From an uncultured Selenomonadaceae bacterium (GTDB lineage: Bacteria; Bacillota; Negativicutes; Selenomonadales; Selenomonadaceae): a stretch of 35,977 nt of DNA. The stretch covers positions 1 to 35,977 of the forward strand of contig CAJOHN010000023.1 of assembly GCA_905234235.1 (NCBI GenBank), read 5' to 3'. Made by a program: the position numbers and the translations under genes. The notes beneath the pieces were generated by a model. That model did no database searches and had not been told where the DNA came from. It worked only from the letters and a program-made list of their open reading frames with translations. Shown piece by piece: positions 1 through 8,765 of this stretch. The first letter of the stretch is position 1; every line of letters starts with the position of its first letter.

Positions 1-1
1 C

Positions 2-3000
2 GACGGCGATCCTATCATCGAACTCACCGAAGCCAGCGACACAGTTTACGCAACGACGGAAGAGATTACGGTTATTCCGGGCGGCACGAGCGGCACAATC
101 ACTGACGCTGACGGCTACGAGTACGAATACACTGCTAACGGCTCTTACTACATCGTTGACGCTGATGGCATTCAAGGCTTTGTCTTCGTAGCGGAAGGCG
201 ACTCCGTACAAATTCCGGAAGACAGAAGCGGCGACTTCGACCTCTACTACAGCAAGAAGGGCGAAGTTTATCAGATAACCGACGCTCCGACTGTTGAAAG
301 CGGCTACACGCTCACGATGACGACGGCTCCGACAGGCAGCAAACTCGCGGCGTTTGAGATTAGCGAATTGGCGGCAGGCGCGGAAGTTGCAGACACCGAA
401 GCAAGTAAAGAATTCACATTCACGGATGCAGGCGGCACGGTTGGTTTCCAAGTCGAAGAAGACGGCGAAACTGCTCCTACGACTGATGTTCCGCTTGGCA
501 CTGCTAAAGTTGAAATTACCAGCGTTACGACGGCAAGCGGTCAAGTTCTGTACAATGGCGAAGAATCCTCGTTCGACGTAACCGAAACTGTTGATGAGAC
601 ATTCGGCGGCGACGGAACTTACGGCGTTGTTGGCGACGCAACCGGCGTTGTTAAACTCACTGGACTTAGCGGCGTTGTTAAAGTCAACGATTTGGGCGGC
701 GGCATTACCGAGCTCACGACTGACGGCGCAATTCAAATCACCGACGCGGAGCGTACATTCTCCGTAACCGGCGACGAAAGCGTTACCTTCACGACCGACG
801 GCGCAAGCGCAATTACTGATGTCAGCGACTTCAGCGATGGCGAAATCGCGGGCGAAATCGGCGGCTTGACGATTAACGGCAATGTTGTCACGGTTGACGG
901 CGACAGCGATAGTGAATTCACGTTCACGGCTGAAGGTAGCAAAGCTACACTCGGCGGAGTCGGCGGCGACAACGTAACCGTTTCCGCAACCGGCGGCGCA
1001 ACTGAAGTTCAAGCTACGGCTAACGGCACGTATAACTTCTTCGACAACCAGACCTTTGAAGTTGACGACAGCGATGGCGTTGTTAATTACAAAGTCAGCG
1101 GCGACACCGTCACAGAGATTGAAGGACTTAGCGGCACTGTTTCCTTCGACGGCGCAGAAGATGTAGACTTGACGATTAACGGCGACGCGATTAAGTTCAC
1201 TGATGGCGGCGATGTTACCGTAACTGCAGACGAAACCGGCGTTACCAAAGTTGAAGGCGTTGCTGGCGGTGCTGAAATCACTGTCAACTCTGCGGCTGAA
1301 GTTGTTGTCACGACCGAAGGCGACGGCGCAGAAGTTAAAGTCAACGGCACGACTTACACAATCGCGGGCGACGATGAAAACATCACAATCGCGGGCGGCG
1401 AAGTCACCGGTCTCGATGAAGATGCAACCCTCGTACTCGATAAAGCAGTTGCTATCGAAGTCAACGGCGTGAGCTACTCTGCATCCGAAACTAAGGGCGC
1501 AACGATTATCGGCTCTGACGACGGCGAAAGCTCCTACATTATCGATCCGAAGAACCCGATCATCACCAAGAAGACCGACGTCGACACAATCGAAGATCTC
1601 TTCGGTCTGTCCTTCAGTGAAAATCAAATCATTACCGCAAGCAACAGCGGCACCGACGAAGCTGAATACGACTACACCGATGACAAACGTAAAGTTACGT
1701 TGGTTGAAGGCGACCAGAGAGTCGAATTCGGCAGCACCGGCAAGAACATGGCAGTTGTCGACGGAAGCGCAGACGGCACGAAGAACATTACTCTTGGCGG
1801 CAAGGGCGATGCGGTTATCGTTGACGGCGGCGACGAAGTCAATATCTACGGCGGCGCAGGCGCGGATTCTGTCGTTGTACGCGATGATGCTCCTGTTATC
1901 TTCAACATGACCGAAGGCGGCGCAGACAAAGTTATCACCTTCGCATCTTCCAATGCAAAAGTCACGCTCGATAACTACGACGAAACCTCCGGTGCGGCTC
2001 TGTTGATTCACGAATACGGCGCAAAATCTGTCGTCGAAGGCATCAAAGACGGTCTTATCGACTTCAAGGATGGCAGTGTTGTTGCAGTCACTCGCGACAC
2101 CGACGACGCAACTCGCACGGCTACCGTCAAAGTCAACAACAAGACCAGCGACCATGAGACTATGGTAAGACTCGGCAACTACAAGGGCGACGAGCAATTG
2201 GTTGGCTTCACCGGCACCAATGGCGGCACCCTCGACGCTACCGATATTACTGAAGCTGTCGTCCTCATGGGCAACTATGCGGGCAACAAAGCGGCGTCCA
2301 ACCTCAAGAGTGGCTCCGGCAACGATACACTCTTCGGCGGCTCCGGTGATACCCTCAGCGCAGGCACGGGCAAGAACGTTATCGAACTCAACGGCACCGG
2401 CGGCGCACACGTCATTGTTGGCGAAGGTCAGACGACTGTTGAAGGCATGAAGACCGGCTTCGACGGCGACCTCCTCAATACTGATCTTGTCAACTCCGTT
2501 GAAGATCTTATCTCCTTCGACGGCTCCAACCTTATCATCAAAGACGCAACCGGCAGCTTCAGCTTGAGCGCACCTGTTGCAAGCAGTGCTGAATATGTCA
2601 ACGCTCTCCTCGAACAGGGCAATGACACTATTAAAGCGGCTATCGGTGTTAAGGGCGGCACAATCTCCGTCAGCGACAGCGAAGTCCCGACCTACTTCAA
2701 GGGCGACGGCACGACTGTAGACTTCAGCAGCTACACCGGCGACGTTGTAGTTGACGTTGACAACACCGGTTGGAAGACAACCGAAGTTGGCGGCACCAAT
2801 GCAACCTTCAACGGTATTACGGGCTTCACGGGCGGCTCAGGCTCTACGCAATTCAAGGGCGGCGCGGCTAATGAAACTCTTACTGCGGGTCTCGGCAATA
2901 CTTCGCTCTACGGCGGCGGCGGCAAGAACGTCCTCAACGGCTACACCGGCAGCGACGACAAAGTCGGCTCCACTACCTTCTTCGTACTCGGCAGTGCAAG

Positions 3001-3826
3001 CGGCGCAGAGAACACCATCAGCGGCTTCGAATTCGTTGCAAGCGACGGCAGCAATCTTGGTTCTACGGCTGACAAACTCGAATTCGAGCGCAATGACAAC
3101 AGCATCAAGGTTCTCGGCGTAACGAGCAGCGGCGATGTCAATGTCCAAGTCACCAACAACACGACCGGCGCATTCGAGAAAGTTACCATTGCAGACGGCG
3201 CGAACAAAGACATCCAAGTCAGCGACCTCGACGGCAATACTGTAATCGGTAAAGTCGGCACGGCTTCTGTCGCAGTTGACAACAACGCAACTTACTACAA
3301 CGCAACCGATAGCGGCTCGACTCTCTATGTCGGTTCTGATGTAACTGATTCTAAGAAGATTTGGCTCGCCGATATGGGACGCTCCGAAGGTCTCGAATTC
3401 GACGGCGGCATTGCGAACATCGACGCTCGCGGCTCGACGGTCGAACTCGAATTGGCAGGTAACAGCGCGGCTAACACGATTCGTGCAGGCGTCGGCGCGG
3501 CAAGCCTGTGGGGCGGCAGTGGCTCTGCGGACGACGTGCTCTATGCTGGCTCCGGTAAGGATACCTTCTACTATGAAGTCGGCAACGGCAATGACTCCAT
3601 CCTCAACGCTAAAGACGGCGACGTTATCAAGATTATTGGCTCGACTCTCGAAGAGATCTCTAATCCTGAAATCACCAGCGGCGGCGTGAAACTCAGCTTC
3701 TCCGATGGCGGCTCGCTCACCGTTGACAGCAATAAGGACATCACCTACGTTTTGGCAAGCTCTGAACAGGATGCGGGCACTTCTTACAGTGCTAACCACA
3801 GCAGCCGCACTTGGAATCAGAAATAA
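2..3826 (+). CDS. Giant RTX-like repetitive secreted/surface protein, C-terminal 1274 residues (5' end outside window)
   Basis: The reading frame is open from base 2, so the gene begins before the window; the ATG at 317 is internal. The visible protein is very acidic, rich in Gly, Asp, Thr and Val, and I see no cysteine. The first ~500 residues are imperfect beta-strand repeats of roughly 35-45 residues with phrases such as VTEIEGLSGTV, VTKVEGVAGG and LTINGD. RTX-like glycine/aspartate nonapeptides follow: GGSGNDTLFGGSGDT near nt 2315-2355, SLYGGGGKNVLNG near 2910-2945, and AGSGKDTFYYEVGNGNDSIL near 3545-3605. The extreme C-terminus is a short aspartate-rich beta domain without a membrane anchor. 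Such proteins in Gram-negative-type cells are usually calcium-binding and exported by type I secretion; that export route is inferred. Codon use (GGC, GAC, AAC, ATC) differs from the neighbours and suggests high expression. Adhesin or S-layer-like roles are possible; no enzymatic domain is seen. Confidence 0.85.
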   Translation, partial: DGDPIIELTEASDTVYATTEEITVIPGGTSGTITDADGYEYEYTANGSYYIVDADGIQGFVFVAEGDSVQIPEDRSGDFDLYYSKKGEVYQITDAPTVESGYTLTMTTAPTGSKLAAFEISELAAGAEVADTEASKEFTFTDAGGTVGFQVEEDGETAPTTDVPLGTAKVEITSVTTASGQVLYNGEESSFDVTETVDETFGGDGTYGVVGDATGVVKLTGLSGVVKVNDLGGGITELTTDGAIQITDAERTFSVTGDESVTFTTDGASAITDVSDFSDGEIAGEIGGLTINGNVVTVDGDSDSEFTFTAEGSKATLGGVGGDNVTVSATGGATEVQATANGTYNFFDNQTFEVDDSDGVVNYKVSGDTVTEIEGLSGTVSFDGAEDVDLTINGDAIKFTDGGDVTVTADETGVTKVEGVAGGAEITVNSAAEVVVTTEGDGAEVKVNGTTYTIAGDDENITIAGGEVTGLDEDATLVLDKAVAIEVNGVSYSASETKGATIIGSDDGESSYIIDPKNPIITKKTDVDTIEDLFGLSFSENQIITASNSGTDEAEYDYTDDKRKVTLVEGDQRVEFGSTGKNMAVVDGSADGTKNITLGGKGDAVIVDGGDEVNIYGGAGADSVVVRDDAPVIFNMTEGGADKVITFASSNAKVTLDNYDETSGAALLIHEYGAKSVVEGIKDGLIDFKDGSVVAVTRDTDDATRTATVKVNNKTSDHETMVRLGNYKGDEQLVGFTGTNGGTLDATDITEAVVLMGNYAGNKAASNLKSGSGNDTLFGGSGDTLSAGTGKNVIELNGTGGAHVIVGEGQTTVEGMKTGFDGDLLNTDLVNSVEDLISFDGSNLIIKDATGSFSLSAPVASSAEYVNALLEQGNDTIKAAIGVKGGTISVSDSEVPTYFKGDGTTVDFSSYTGDVVVDVDNTGWKTTEVGGTNATFNGITGFTGGSGSTQFKGGAANETLTAGLGNTSLYGGGGKNVLNGYTGSDDKVGSTTFFVLGSASGAENTISGFEFVASDGSNLGSTADKLEFERNDNSIKVLGVTSSGDVNVQVTNNTTGAFEKVTIADGANKDIQVSDLDGNTVIGKVGTASVAVDNNATYYNATDSGSTLYVGSDVTDSKKIWLADMGRSEGLEFDGGIANIDARGSTVELELAGNSAANTIRAGVGAASLWGGSGSADDVLYAGSGKDTFYYEVGNGNDSILNAKDGDVIKIIGSTLEEISNPEITSGGVKLSFSDGGSLTVDSNKDITYVLASSEQDAGTSYSANHSSRTWNQK

Positions 3827-3882
3827 TCTTGGCTAAGGCTTAAGGATACGTAAACAAATAAATTGAACTGAAGTTTGGTTCG

Positions 3883-3915
3883 GAGCCTCGACTTAACGGT
3901 CGGGGCTCTTTTTTT
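3883..3915 (+). terminator. Rho-independent terminator of the giant protein gene
   Basis: A ten-base-pair stem (3883-3892 with 3899-3908, one G-U pair) encloses a six-base loop and runs into seven T residues at 3909-3915. It lies 56 bases after the stop codon. Confidence 0.85.
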
Positions 3916-3919
3916 GCAT

Positions 3920-3941
3920 AAAAAAAATCGCCCGAAGGCGA
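3920..3941 (-). terminator. Terminator of the ruvB operon (minus strand)
   Basis: The minus strand reads TCGCC, a TTCG tetraloop and GGCGA (3928-3941), followed by eight T residues interrupted only by the end of the tract. It lies just past the ruvB stop. The flanking T run on the plus side may let it act in both directions. Confidence 0.8.
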
Positions 3942-3948
3942 AAGTTTT

Positions 3949-4977
3949 TTATTCAAAGTCAAAAAGCGTCGGGGTGTCGTTAGCTTTCGGATAAGCAACG
4001 CCCATGTGCTGATAACCAGCCTCCGTGACGATTCTGCCTCGCGGCGTGCGCATGATAAATCCCAGCTGTAACAGATACGGCTCGTAAATGTCTTCGATAG
4101 TTTCGCGTGGCTCGCTTATCGACGCGGCAAGAGTATCTAAGCCGACGGGACGCCCTTTGAACTTGTTAATCATCGCGTCAAGGAGTCGGCGGTCGGTGTG
4201 GTCTAAACCTGCGCGGTCAACTTCCAAAGCAATTAACGCCCTGTCAGCGATTTCATCAGTTATAACGCTTAAGCCCTCAACCTGCGCGAAGTCGCGAACA
4301 CGTTTCAAAAGTCTGTTGGCAATGCGCGGCGTTCCTCGTGAACGTTTGGCAATTTCTTCCGCGCCGTTCATCTCGATTGGAATTTTTAAAATCTGCGCGG
4401 CTCGCGTGATAATCTCAATCAATGCCTCCGTCGAATAATATTCAAGACGACTGATAACGCCGAATCTGTCACGTAACGGCGGCGATAACGCTCCCGCTTT
4501 AGTCGTCGCGCCAATCAGCGTAAACGGCGCAATGTCAACACGAATGCTCCGCGCGCGCGGTCCTTTGCCGATAATTATATCAAGCGCAAAATCCTCCATT
4601 GCCGAATACAAAATTTCTTCCACTTGTCGGCTGAGGCGATGTATCTCGTCGATAAATAAAACGTCGCGCTCCTGCAAGTTGGTTAGAATCGCCGCAAGGT
4701 CGCCCGCCCGTTCGATTGCTGGTCCGGAAGTTTGACGAAGGTTTACGCTCAATTCATTGGCGATAATCGCCGCAAGTGTCGTCTTGCCCAAGCCCGGCGG
4801 TCCGTATAGTAAAACGTGGTCGAGAGCTTCCCGCCGCTTCACTGCCGCCTTGACGAACACCGATAAATTTTGCTTAACCTTTTCTTGCCCGATATATTCA
4901 TACAATCTGCGCGGACGTAAGGAATATTGCCAATCATCAGCAGAAAGTTCATTCGTCGCGATTATGCGCTCGTCCAA
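3949..4977 (-). CDS. ruvB: Holliday junction branch migration ATPase RuvB
   Basis: RuvB is the hexameric AAA+ motor that, with RuvA, migrates Holliday junctions during recombinational repair. At 342 residues it has the family's usual length. Visible motifs are Walker A GPPGLGKT (59-66), Walker B DEIH (110-113), sensor GATTKAG (155-161), the arginine finger in LRDRFG (R170), and a C-terminal winged-helix part containing the [10 protein letters not shown] segment. The start is TTG at 4977, with a GGTG seven bases upstream; no nearby ATG fits. The gene overlaps the end of fmt by 16 bases, so it is probably translationally coupled as the last gene of the 7512-3949 operon. RuvA and RuvC are not in the window, which is an unusual separation from ruvA. 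Confidence 0.97.
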   Translation of the reverse strand: MDERIIATNELSADDWQYSLRPRRLYEYIGQEKVKQNLSVFVKAAVKRREALDHVLLYGPPGLGKTTLAAIIANELSVNLRQTSGPAIERAGDLAAILTNLQERDVLFIDEIHRLSRQVEEILYSAMEDFALDIIIGKGPRARSIRVDIAPFTLIGATTKAGALSPPLRDRFGVISRLEYYSTEALIEIITRAAQILKIPIEMNGAEEIAKRSRGTPRIANRLLKRVRDFAQVEGLSVITDEIADRALIALEVDRAGLDHTDRRLLDAMINKFKGRPVGLDTLAASISEPRETIEDIYEPYLLQLGFIMRTPRGRIVTEAGYQHMGVAYPKANDTPTLFDFE

Positions 4978-5864
4978 AAATTTTCACCAACTTTATTGCC
5001 GCGAAGAAAATCAGCAGCGTTAAGTTTCTTTGAATTGGGAGCTTGAATCTCTAAAATTTCCAACGCGCCGTCGCCCGCCCCGACTAAAAATTTTCCGCCG
5101 ATGATTCTAACTTCCCCAACCCCTAAATCCTGAACCCTATCCTCTAATCTTGTCCGCCAAATTTTGAACTTACCGGCTCGCGCTCCGCCGTAAAGTCCGC
5201 GTACCAAATTATGTATCTCCCGCGCAGATTTATTCCAATCGATTAGCCCCGTGTCTTTTTTTATCAGCGGCGCATAACAACTTTGCGAATCATCTTGCTT
5301 TATCGGTTTGATGTCAGTTAGATTTTCAATCGTCTTTATCAGCAACTCCGCGCCCGTCGTCATTAAGCGTTCGCGCAGTTCGGGCAATATCATTTCGTCG
5401 AGGATTTTAACTTCGCGCTGTAAAAGCATGTCGCCCGTATCAAGTCCCGCGTTCATCTTCATTGTCGTTATGCCCGTAATTTTTTCCCCGTTGATTATCG
5501 CCCATTCAATCGGTGCCGCCCCGCGATATTTCGGCAACAACGACGCGTGAACATTTATACAGCCGAAGCACGGAATGTCCAAGATTGCTTGCGATAAAAT
5601 TTGTCCGAACGCAACCACGACAATTAAATCGGGCTTAAGCGCGGCGAGTTCGGCGACGACTTCGGGAGCTTTGACTTTCAACGGCTGAATCACGCGCAGA
5701 TTATTTTCCTCAGCAAAAATTTTTACGGGCGGCGGTTGGAGTTTATGTCCGCGCCCCTTAGGTCTGTCGGGCTGTGTCACGACGCAAATTATTTCAAACT
5801 TTTTATGAAGTTCGGCGAGGCTCGGTACTGCAAAGTCGGGCGTCCCCATAAAAATAATTTTCAT
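4962..5864 (-). CDS. fmt: Methionyl-tRNA formyltransferase
   Basis: The enzyme transfers a formyl group from 10-formyl-tetrahydrofolate to Met-tRNA(fMet), making the initiator tRNA for translation. It is 300 residues. The N-terminal formyltransferase fold carries [11 protein letters not shown], the folate-site motif [14 protein letters not shown], and the catalytic triad expected for the family at N104, H106 and D142 (in NAGLDTGD). The C-terminal tRNA-binding beta-barrel covers roughly 205-300. The ATG at 5864 is preceded by GAGGTG, which overlaps the stop region of the upstream small gene. It is often paired with def, which is not seen here; instead it sits between a small secreted protein gene and ruvB. 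Confidence 0.97.
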   Translation of the reverse strand: MKIIFMGTPDFAVPSLAELHKKFEIICVVTQPDRPKGRGHKLQPPPVKIFAEENNLRVIQPLKVKAPEVVAELAALKPDLIVVVAFGQILSQAILDIPCFGCINVHASLLPKYRGAAPIEWAIINGEKITGITTMKMNAGLDTGDMLLQREVKILDEMILPELRERLMTTGAELLIKTIENLTDIKPIKQDDSQSCYAPLIKKDTGLIDWNKSAREIHNLVRGLYGGARAGKFKIWRTRLEDRVQDLGVGEVRIIGGKFLVGAGDGALEILEIQAPNSKKLNAADFLRGNKVGENFWTSA

Positions 5865-5873
5865 AACAACACC

Positions 5874-6107
5874 TCACGGCTTGCAACGCATGCAAGGAAT
5901 ATAACCTTGTTCAATCGCTTCTTCACGAGAACTTAGCGGTCGTTGATGTTCCACCCACATTTGATTGACAGAGCGACAATCGCGATGATGAAATTTCATT
6001 GTGTTGATATTGCCGATATATGGCGTGTCAAACTGTGGCGGTGCCGCGAAAGCCGCCGTCGCCGTCAGAATGATACCAGCGATAACAGCCGACAAAATTT
6101 TTTTCAT
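5874..6107 (-). CDS. Small secreted protein with Ada-like zinc-binding domain
   Basis: The protein is 77 residues. The ATG at 6107 is chosen because AGGAGG lies eight bases upstream (6115-6120); a longer in-frame reading has no such site and would overlap the upstream gene. Residues 1-22 are a signal peptide (MKK, a hydrophobic stretch, then AFA-A). The mature part carries a compact domain with YIGNINTMKFHHRDC (C44), SREEAIEQGYIPC (C72) and C75. This matches the Ada-type metal-binding module often found fused to secreted nucleases or ComEC-like proteins, with Cys/His probably binding zinc. Here the module stands alone behind a signal peptide. Its function is unknown; a role outside the cytoplasmic membrane is inferred. 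Confidence 0.85.
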   Translation of the reverse strand: MKKILSAVIAGIILTATAAFAAPPQFDTPYIGNINTMKFHHRDCRSVNQMWVEHQRPLSSREEAIEQGYIPCMRCKP

Positions 6108-6120
6108 GATAAAACCTCCT

Positions 6121-7512
6121 TTAATGGTGGCGAATGACTTCAAACCTCCACAGCGCAACTTTTTCATCGGGGCGAATACCGGCTTTGCGTTTGGCGATTG
6201 CAATTTGCTCCTCGACAGTATCGACGCCTTCCAAATCCGGCAGAAGTAAGCCGCGCCGCCCGCCATTCTCGACAATCACGCCGTAACGTCTGACATTCAA
6301 ATCTTTAATGTCGAAAATCCTCTCTGGCTCGCCCAAAACGTCGACGCTGTACTCAATATCATCAAGCTCGTCGACAGTCACGGGCTCAAAACGAGAATCA
6401 CGCGAACACGCACTAATCGCATTCTGTAAAATTTCTTCGGCTAAATTTTTTTGCGTCGCCATAATCGTTCCGATACACCCGCGCAGATTTCCGTCCTTAT
6501 GCAAACTCACAAAGGCACCTGCGCGGCGATTAGTAAGTTCAATAGGTAAATCTTCGGGCAACGTCGCGGGCTTGTGCGTCTTAACAAAAGTCTCCAAGCT
6601 GTAGCGCGCAAGCTTAACAAAATCATCTTCCGAAGCCTTACGTTTCTCCGCCGCATATTTCTTGAACTTCACCAGCTGATAAAGATAGTTGCGATTAGTA
6701 TCCTCGCCGCCGACATTGAAATAAACAACGCCATAGCCGACGCCAAAAGTTCCCTCGTAAGATAACTTCTCTGCGCGGACAGATTTTTTATCGAGTGCGC
6801 CCGCCATAATCCAAAAACTCCGCAAACCACATTCCGCCGCCCGATTGCACATCGTGTTATCCATCGTCAAGAGCTTAAGAAAATCCGCGCCGCCTAAATT
6901 CTCCATAACCTGCGAATCAAATTGCGCGCCTTCGGCTACTGTGCCATAATGACTGCCCGGCAACTTGTGCGATAAATCGCCGCTCGCCACGAAAAATATT
7001 TTGCGCCCAAGTTCATCAGCTGCTTGTGAAATCATTCGCCCGAATTTGTAATGCACTTGGTTTGATAAGCCGCTCAGTCCGATACGTAAAAATTTTACCT
7101 TGTCGAAGTTAAGCCCCGCCTCTTGCAGAAAATAAAGCGGAATCATCGTGCCGTGATCTAACGAAGAATTTCTCTCGCCGAGTGTGCCAGCAGGAATCCC
7201 AGCCGCCATTGAATCCGCTGATAATTTCCTCACAAAGTCCGTGTCGTAATTTATCGCCAATGCAACTTGCCCCGCTCTGAATTGCGCCATGTTACCGGTA
7301 GCTGCCTCGCCGGGCGATACGTGAAAATAATCCGCGTACATGACGGAATGCGGACTCGTGATGATTATCGTTTCGGGTTCAAGCTCCACGATTCGCCGCG
7401 CAATTTCTTTATAAGCCGCCGTCGTCGCAGAAATTTTTTGTTCCTCACCGCGCCCAATCTCCGGCAAAATTATCGGCGGATGCGGTACCGCCACTGCGCC
7501 CAATATGCTCAT
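6121..7512 (-). CDS. Class III extradiol dioxygenase-like (MEMO/LigB type) fused to AMMECR1 domain
   Basis: The 463-residue protein has two domains. Residues 1-~270 resemble the LigB/MEMO extradiol dioxygenase fold, with likely metal-site histidines in AVPHPPIILPEIG (H11), TSPHS, LDHGTMIPL and SGDLSHKL. Residues ~290-463 are an AMMECR1 domain with RRAGAFVSLHKDGNLRGCIG, which contains the invariant LRGCIG. This pair is known from the AmmeMemoRadiSam system, whose third partner is a radical SAM protein; none is present in this window. The biochemical role is not established. The ATG at 7512 has GGAGG at 7521-7525; an alternative start at 7545 lies on the promoter -10 element. It is the first gene of the operon leading to fmt and ruvB. 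Confidence 0.9.
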   Translation of the reverse strand: MSILGAVAVPHPPIILPEIGRGEEQKISATTAAYKEIARRIVELEPETIIITSPHSVMYADYFHVSPGEAATGNMAQFRAGQVALAINYDTDFVRKLSADSMAAGIPAGTLGERNSSLDHGTMIPLYFLQEAGLNFDKVKFLRIGLSGLSNQVHYKFGRMISQAADELGRKIFFVASGDLSHKLPGSHYGTVAEGAQFDSQVMENLGGADFLKLLTMDNTMCNRAAECGLRSFWIMAGALDKKSVRAEKLSYEGTFGVGYGVVYFNVGGEDTNRNYLYQLVKFKKYAAEKRKASEDDFVKLARYSLETFVKTHKPATLPEDLPIELTNRRAGAFVSLHKDGNLRGCIGTIMATQKNLAEEILQNAISACSRDSRFEPVTVDELDDIEYSVDVLGEPERIFDIKDLNVRRYGVIVENGGRRGLLLPDLEGVDTVEEQIAIAKRKAGIRPDEKVALWRFEVIRHH

Positions 7513-7543
7513 GATTTTTACCTCCAAAAATTTTTTCGCGAGC

Positions 7544-7552
7544 ATTATAACA
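7544..7552 (-). promoter_or_regulatory. Extended -10 promoter for the dioxygenase/AMMECR1-fmt-ruvB operon
   Basis: The minus strand carries TGTTATAAT (TGn plus TATAAT at 7549-7544), about 30 bases before the start codon. No good -35 hexamer is seen. It lies back to back with the plus-strand promoter at 7570-7578. Confidence 0.55.
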
Positions 7553-7569
7553 CGCCACGCAAGCTTTAG

Positions 7570-7578
7570 TGGTATAAT
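7570..7578 (+). promoter_or_regulatory. Extended -10 promoter for the SGNH lipoprotein gene
   Basis: TGG followed by TATAAT (7573-7578) is an extended -10 element 36 bases before the ATG at 7615, which has its own AAGGAGG. No convincing -35 is present. Confidence 0.6.
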
Positions 7579-7614
7579 AATTGCCGATGAAAATTTTTCA
7601 AGGAGGCTCGCTTA

Positions 7615-8553
7615 ATGAAGTTCAAAAAATTTTTACCGCTGATGTTGGCGACGTGCTTATTATTCGGCGGTTGCGTCGAGGCAAAAAAATTTTCGCCGCC
7701 ACTCTTGACTGCAGAATTTGAGCAAATGTCATTCGCGCCGCTTTACCCGACGTATTCTTGGGAGCCGTTGCCGAAGACAGAATTTTATATGGTGCAAGTC
7801 GTCAAGGTCGAGGAGGCACGTGATAAAATAGTCCGCGAACTTTTCAACTCTGAAACATTTAATCGCGTGACGGATTGGAGCCCGTTCACGGAGGCGGGCG
7901 AATATTATTGGCAAGTGTGCGTCGTCGATAAAAATCATAAACCGTTAAGCGATTGGTCGGAGAAAAAATTTTTCAACGTTACAACGCCCGTCCGATTCGC
8001 AGTTTTGGGCGATAGCATTTCACACGGCGGCGCGGCTTACATTCCTGCCGGACAACTTTCTTGCCAATGGGAAACTTATTGCGACGTTCCGATAAAAAAT
8101 TTGGCGCGGAGCGGCGATACAACTCAAATGATGCTTGACCGTTTCGATAATGATGTGTTAGCGTTCAAGCCGCAGATTTTAATCATAATGGCGGGCGTCA
8201 ACGATATTCGGCTCGGCGCGACCAGTGACAGCGTCATAAAAAATTTGGAGGCTCTGCGCGGTAAATGTTTGGCGAATAATATCACGCCCGTTTTCTGCAT
8301 GATTACTTCCATGAATCCCGAAATTATGAAACTGCGCGGCATTCCGATAACCGACGGCGATTGGCGCGAGGCTCGCGAACAAATTAATTTTTGGATAATG
8401 AAAACGCCCTATTTTATCGACGTGGCGGAGAATTTGACTGACGACTTCGGCTACCTCCGCGCAGATTTGACGCCCGACGGTTTACATCCCGCTCTGCGCG
8501 GCAAAAAAATTATCGGCGAAACCATTAGCAACTATCTCAAACAAAATTTCTAA
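7615..8553 (+). CDS. SGNH/GDSL-family hydrolase, predicted lipoprotein
   Basis: The 312-residue protein begins with a lipoprotein signal peptide ending in LFGGC (C20), so it is probably lipid-anchored on the outer face of the membrane. Residues ~40-122 look like a fibronectin-type III-like beta domain (YSWEPLPKTEFYMVQV, WSEKKFF). The rest is an SGNH hydrolase: block I GDSISHGG with nucleophile S134, block II NLARSG, block III GVND (194-197) and block V DGLHP with D288 and H291. Families with this layout deacetylate or de-esterify cell-wall or capsular sugars, or act as lipases; the substrate cannot be told from sequence. It is the first gene of the plus-strand run reaching DUF805. Confidence 0.88.
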   Translation: MKFKKFLPLMLATCLLFGGCVEAKKFSPPLLTAEFEQMSFAPLYPTYSWEPLPKTEFYMVQVVKVEEARDKIVRELFNSETFNRVTDWSPFTEAGEYYWQVCVVDKNHKPLSDWSEKKFFNVTTPVRFAVLGDSISHGGAAYIPAGQLSCQWETYCDVPIKNLARSGDTTQMMLDRFDNDVLAFKPQILIIMAGVNDIRLGATSDSVIKNLEALRGKCLANNITPVFCMITSMNPEIMKLRGIPITDGDWREAREQINFWIMKTPYFIDVAENLTDDFGYLRADLTPDGLHPALRGKKIIGETISNYLKQNF

Positions 8554-8570
8554 AAGTAAAGGAGTTCACC

Positions 8571-8765
8571 ATGACTGAAACGATAACGCCCGAACTTTTA
8601 GCGCGGATAAACGAATTGGCGCGTAAAAAACGCACGGTCGGCTTGACGGAAGATGAGCTCGCTGAACAAAAAAAGTTGTACAAAATTTATCTGGCGGCGA
8701 TACGCGGGCAAGTAACGAGTTTACTGGAAAATATCGAGTTCGTAGATGTGGAGGTAAAAAAATGA
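8571..8765 (+). CDS. DUF896 (UPF0291/YnzC-like) small protein
   Basis: The 64-residue protein matches the DUF896 pattern: a helical N-terminus with LLARINELARKKRTVGLTED, then ELAEQKKLYKIYLAAIRGQV. Members such as YnzC of Bacillus are short two-helix cytosolic proteins with no settled function. AAAGGAG sits seven bases before the ATG. The final codon and stop overlap the start of proC in an ATGA arrangement, so the two genes are likely coupled. Confidence 0.88.
   Translation: MTETITPELLARINELARKKRTVGLTEDELAEQKKLYKIYLAAIRGQVTSLLENIEFVDVEVKK

Noticed and set aside
2837-3799. A 320-residue open reading on the minus strand inside the giant protein gene
   Set aside because: It mirrors the GC-rich codon pattern of the plus-strand gene, has no ribosome site and shows no domain; it is an antisense shadow of the repeats.
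3920-3948. Possible small RNA between the two convergent terminators
   Set aside because: The sequence is fully explained by the minus-strand terminator hairpin and its T tract.
6108-6275. An upstream extension of the small Ada-like protein gene
   Set aside because: It overlaps the end of the AMMECR1 gene, lacks a ribosome site and would bury the signal peptide; the ATG at 6107 fits AGGAGG.
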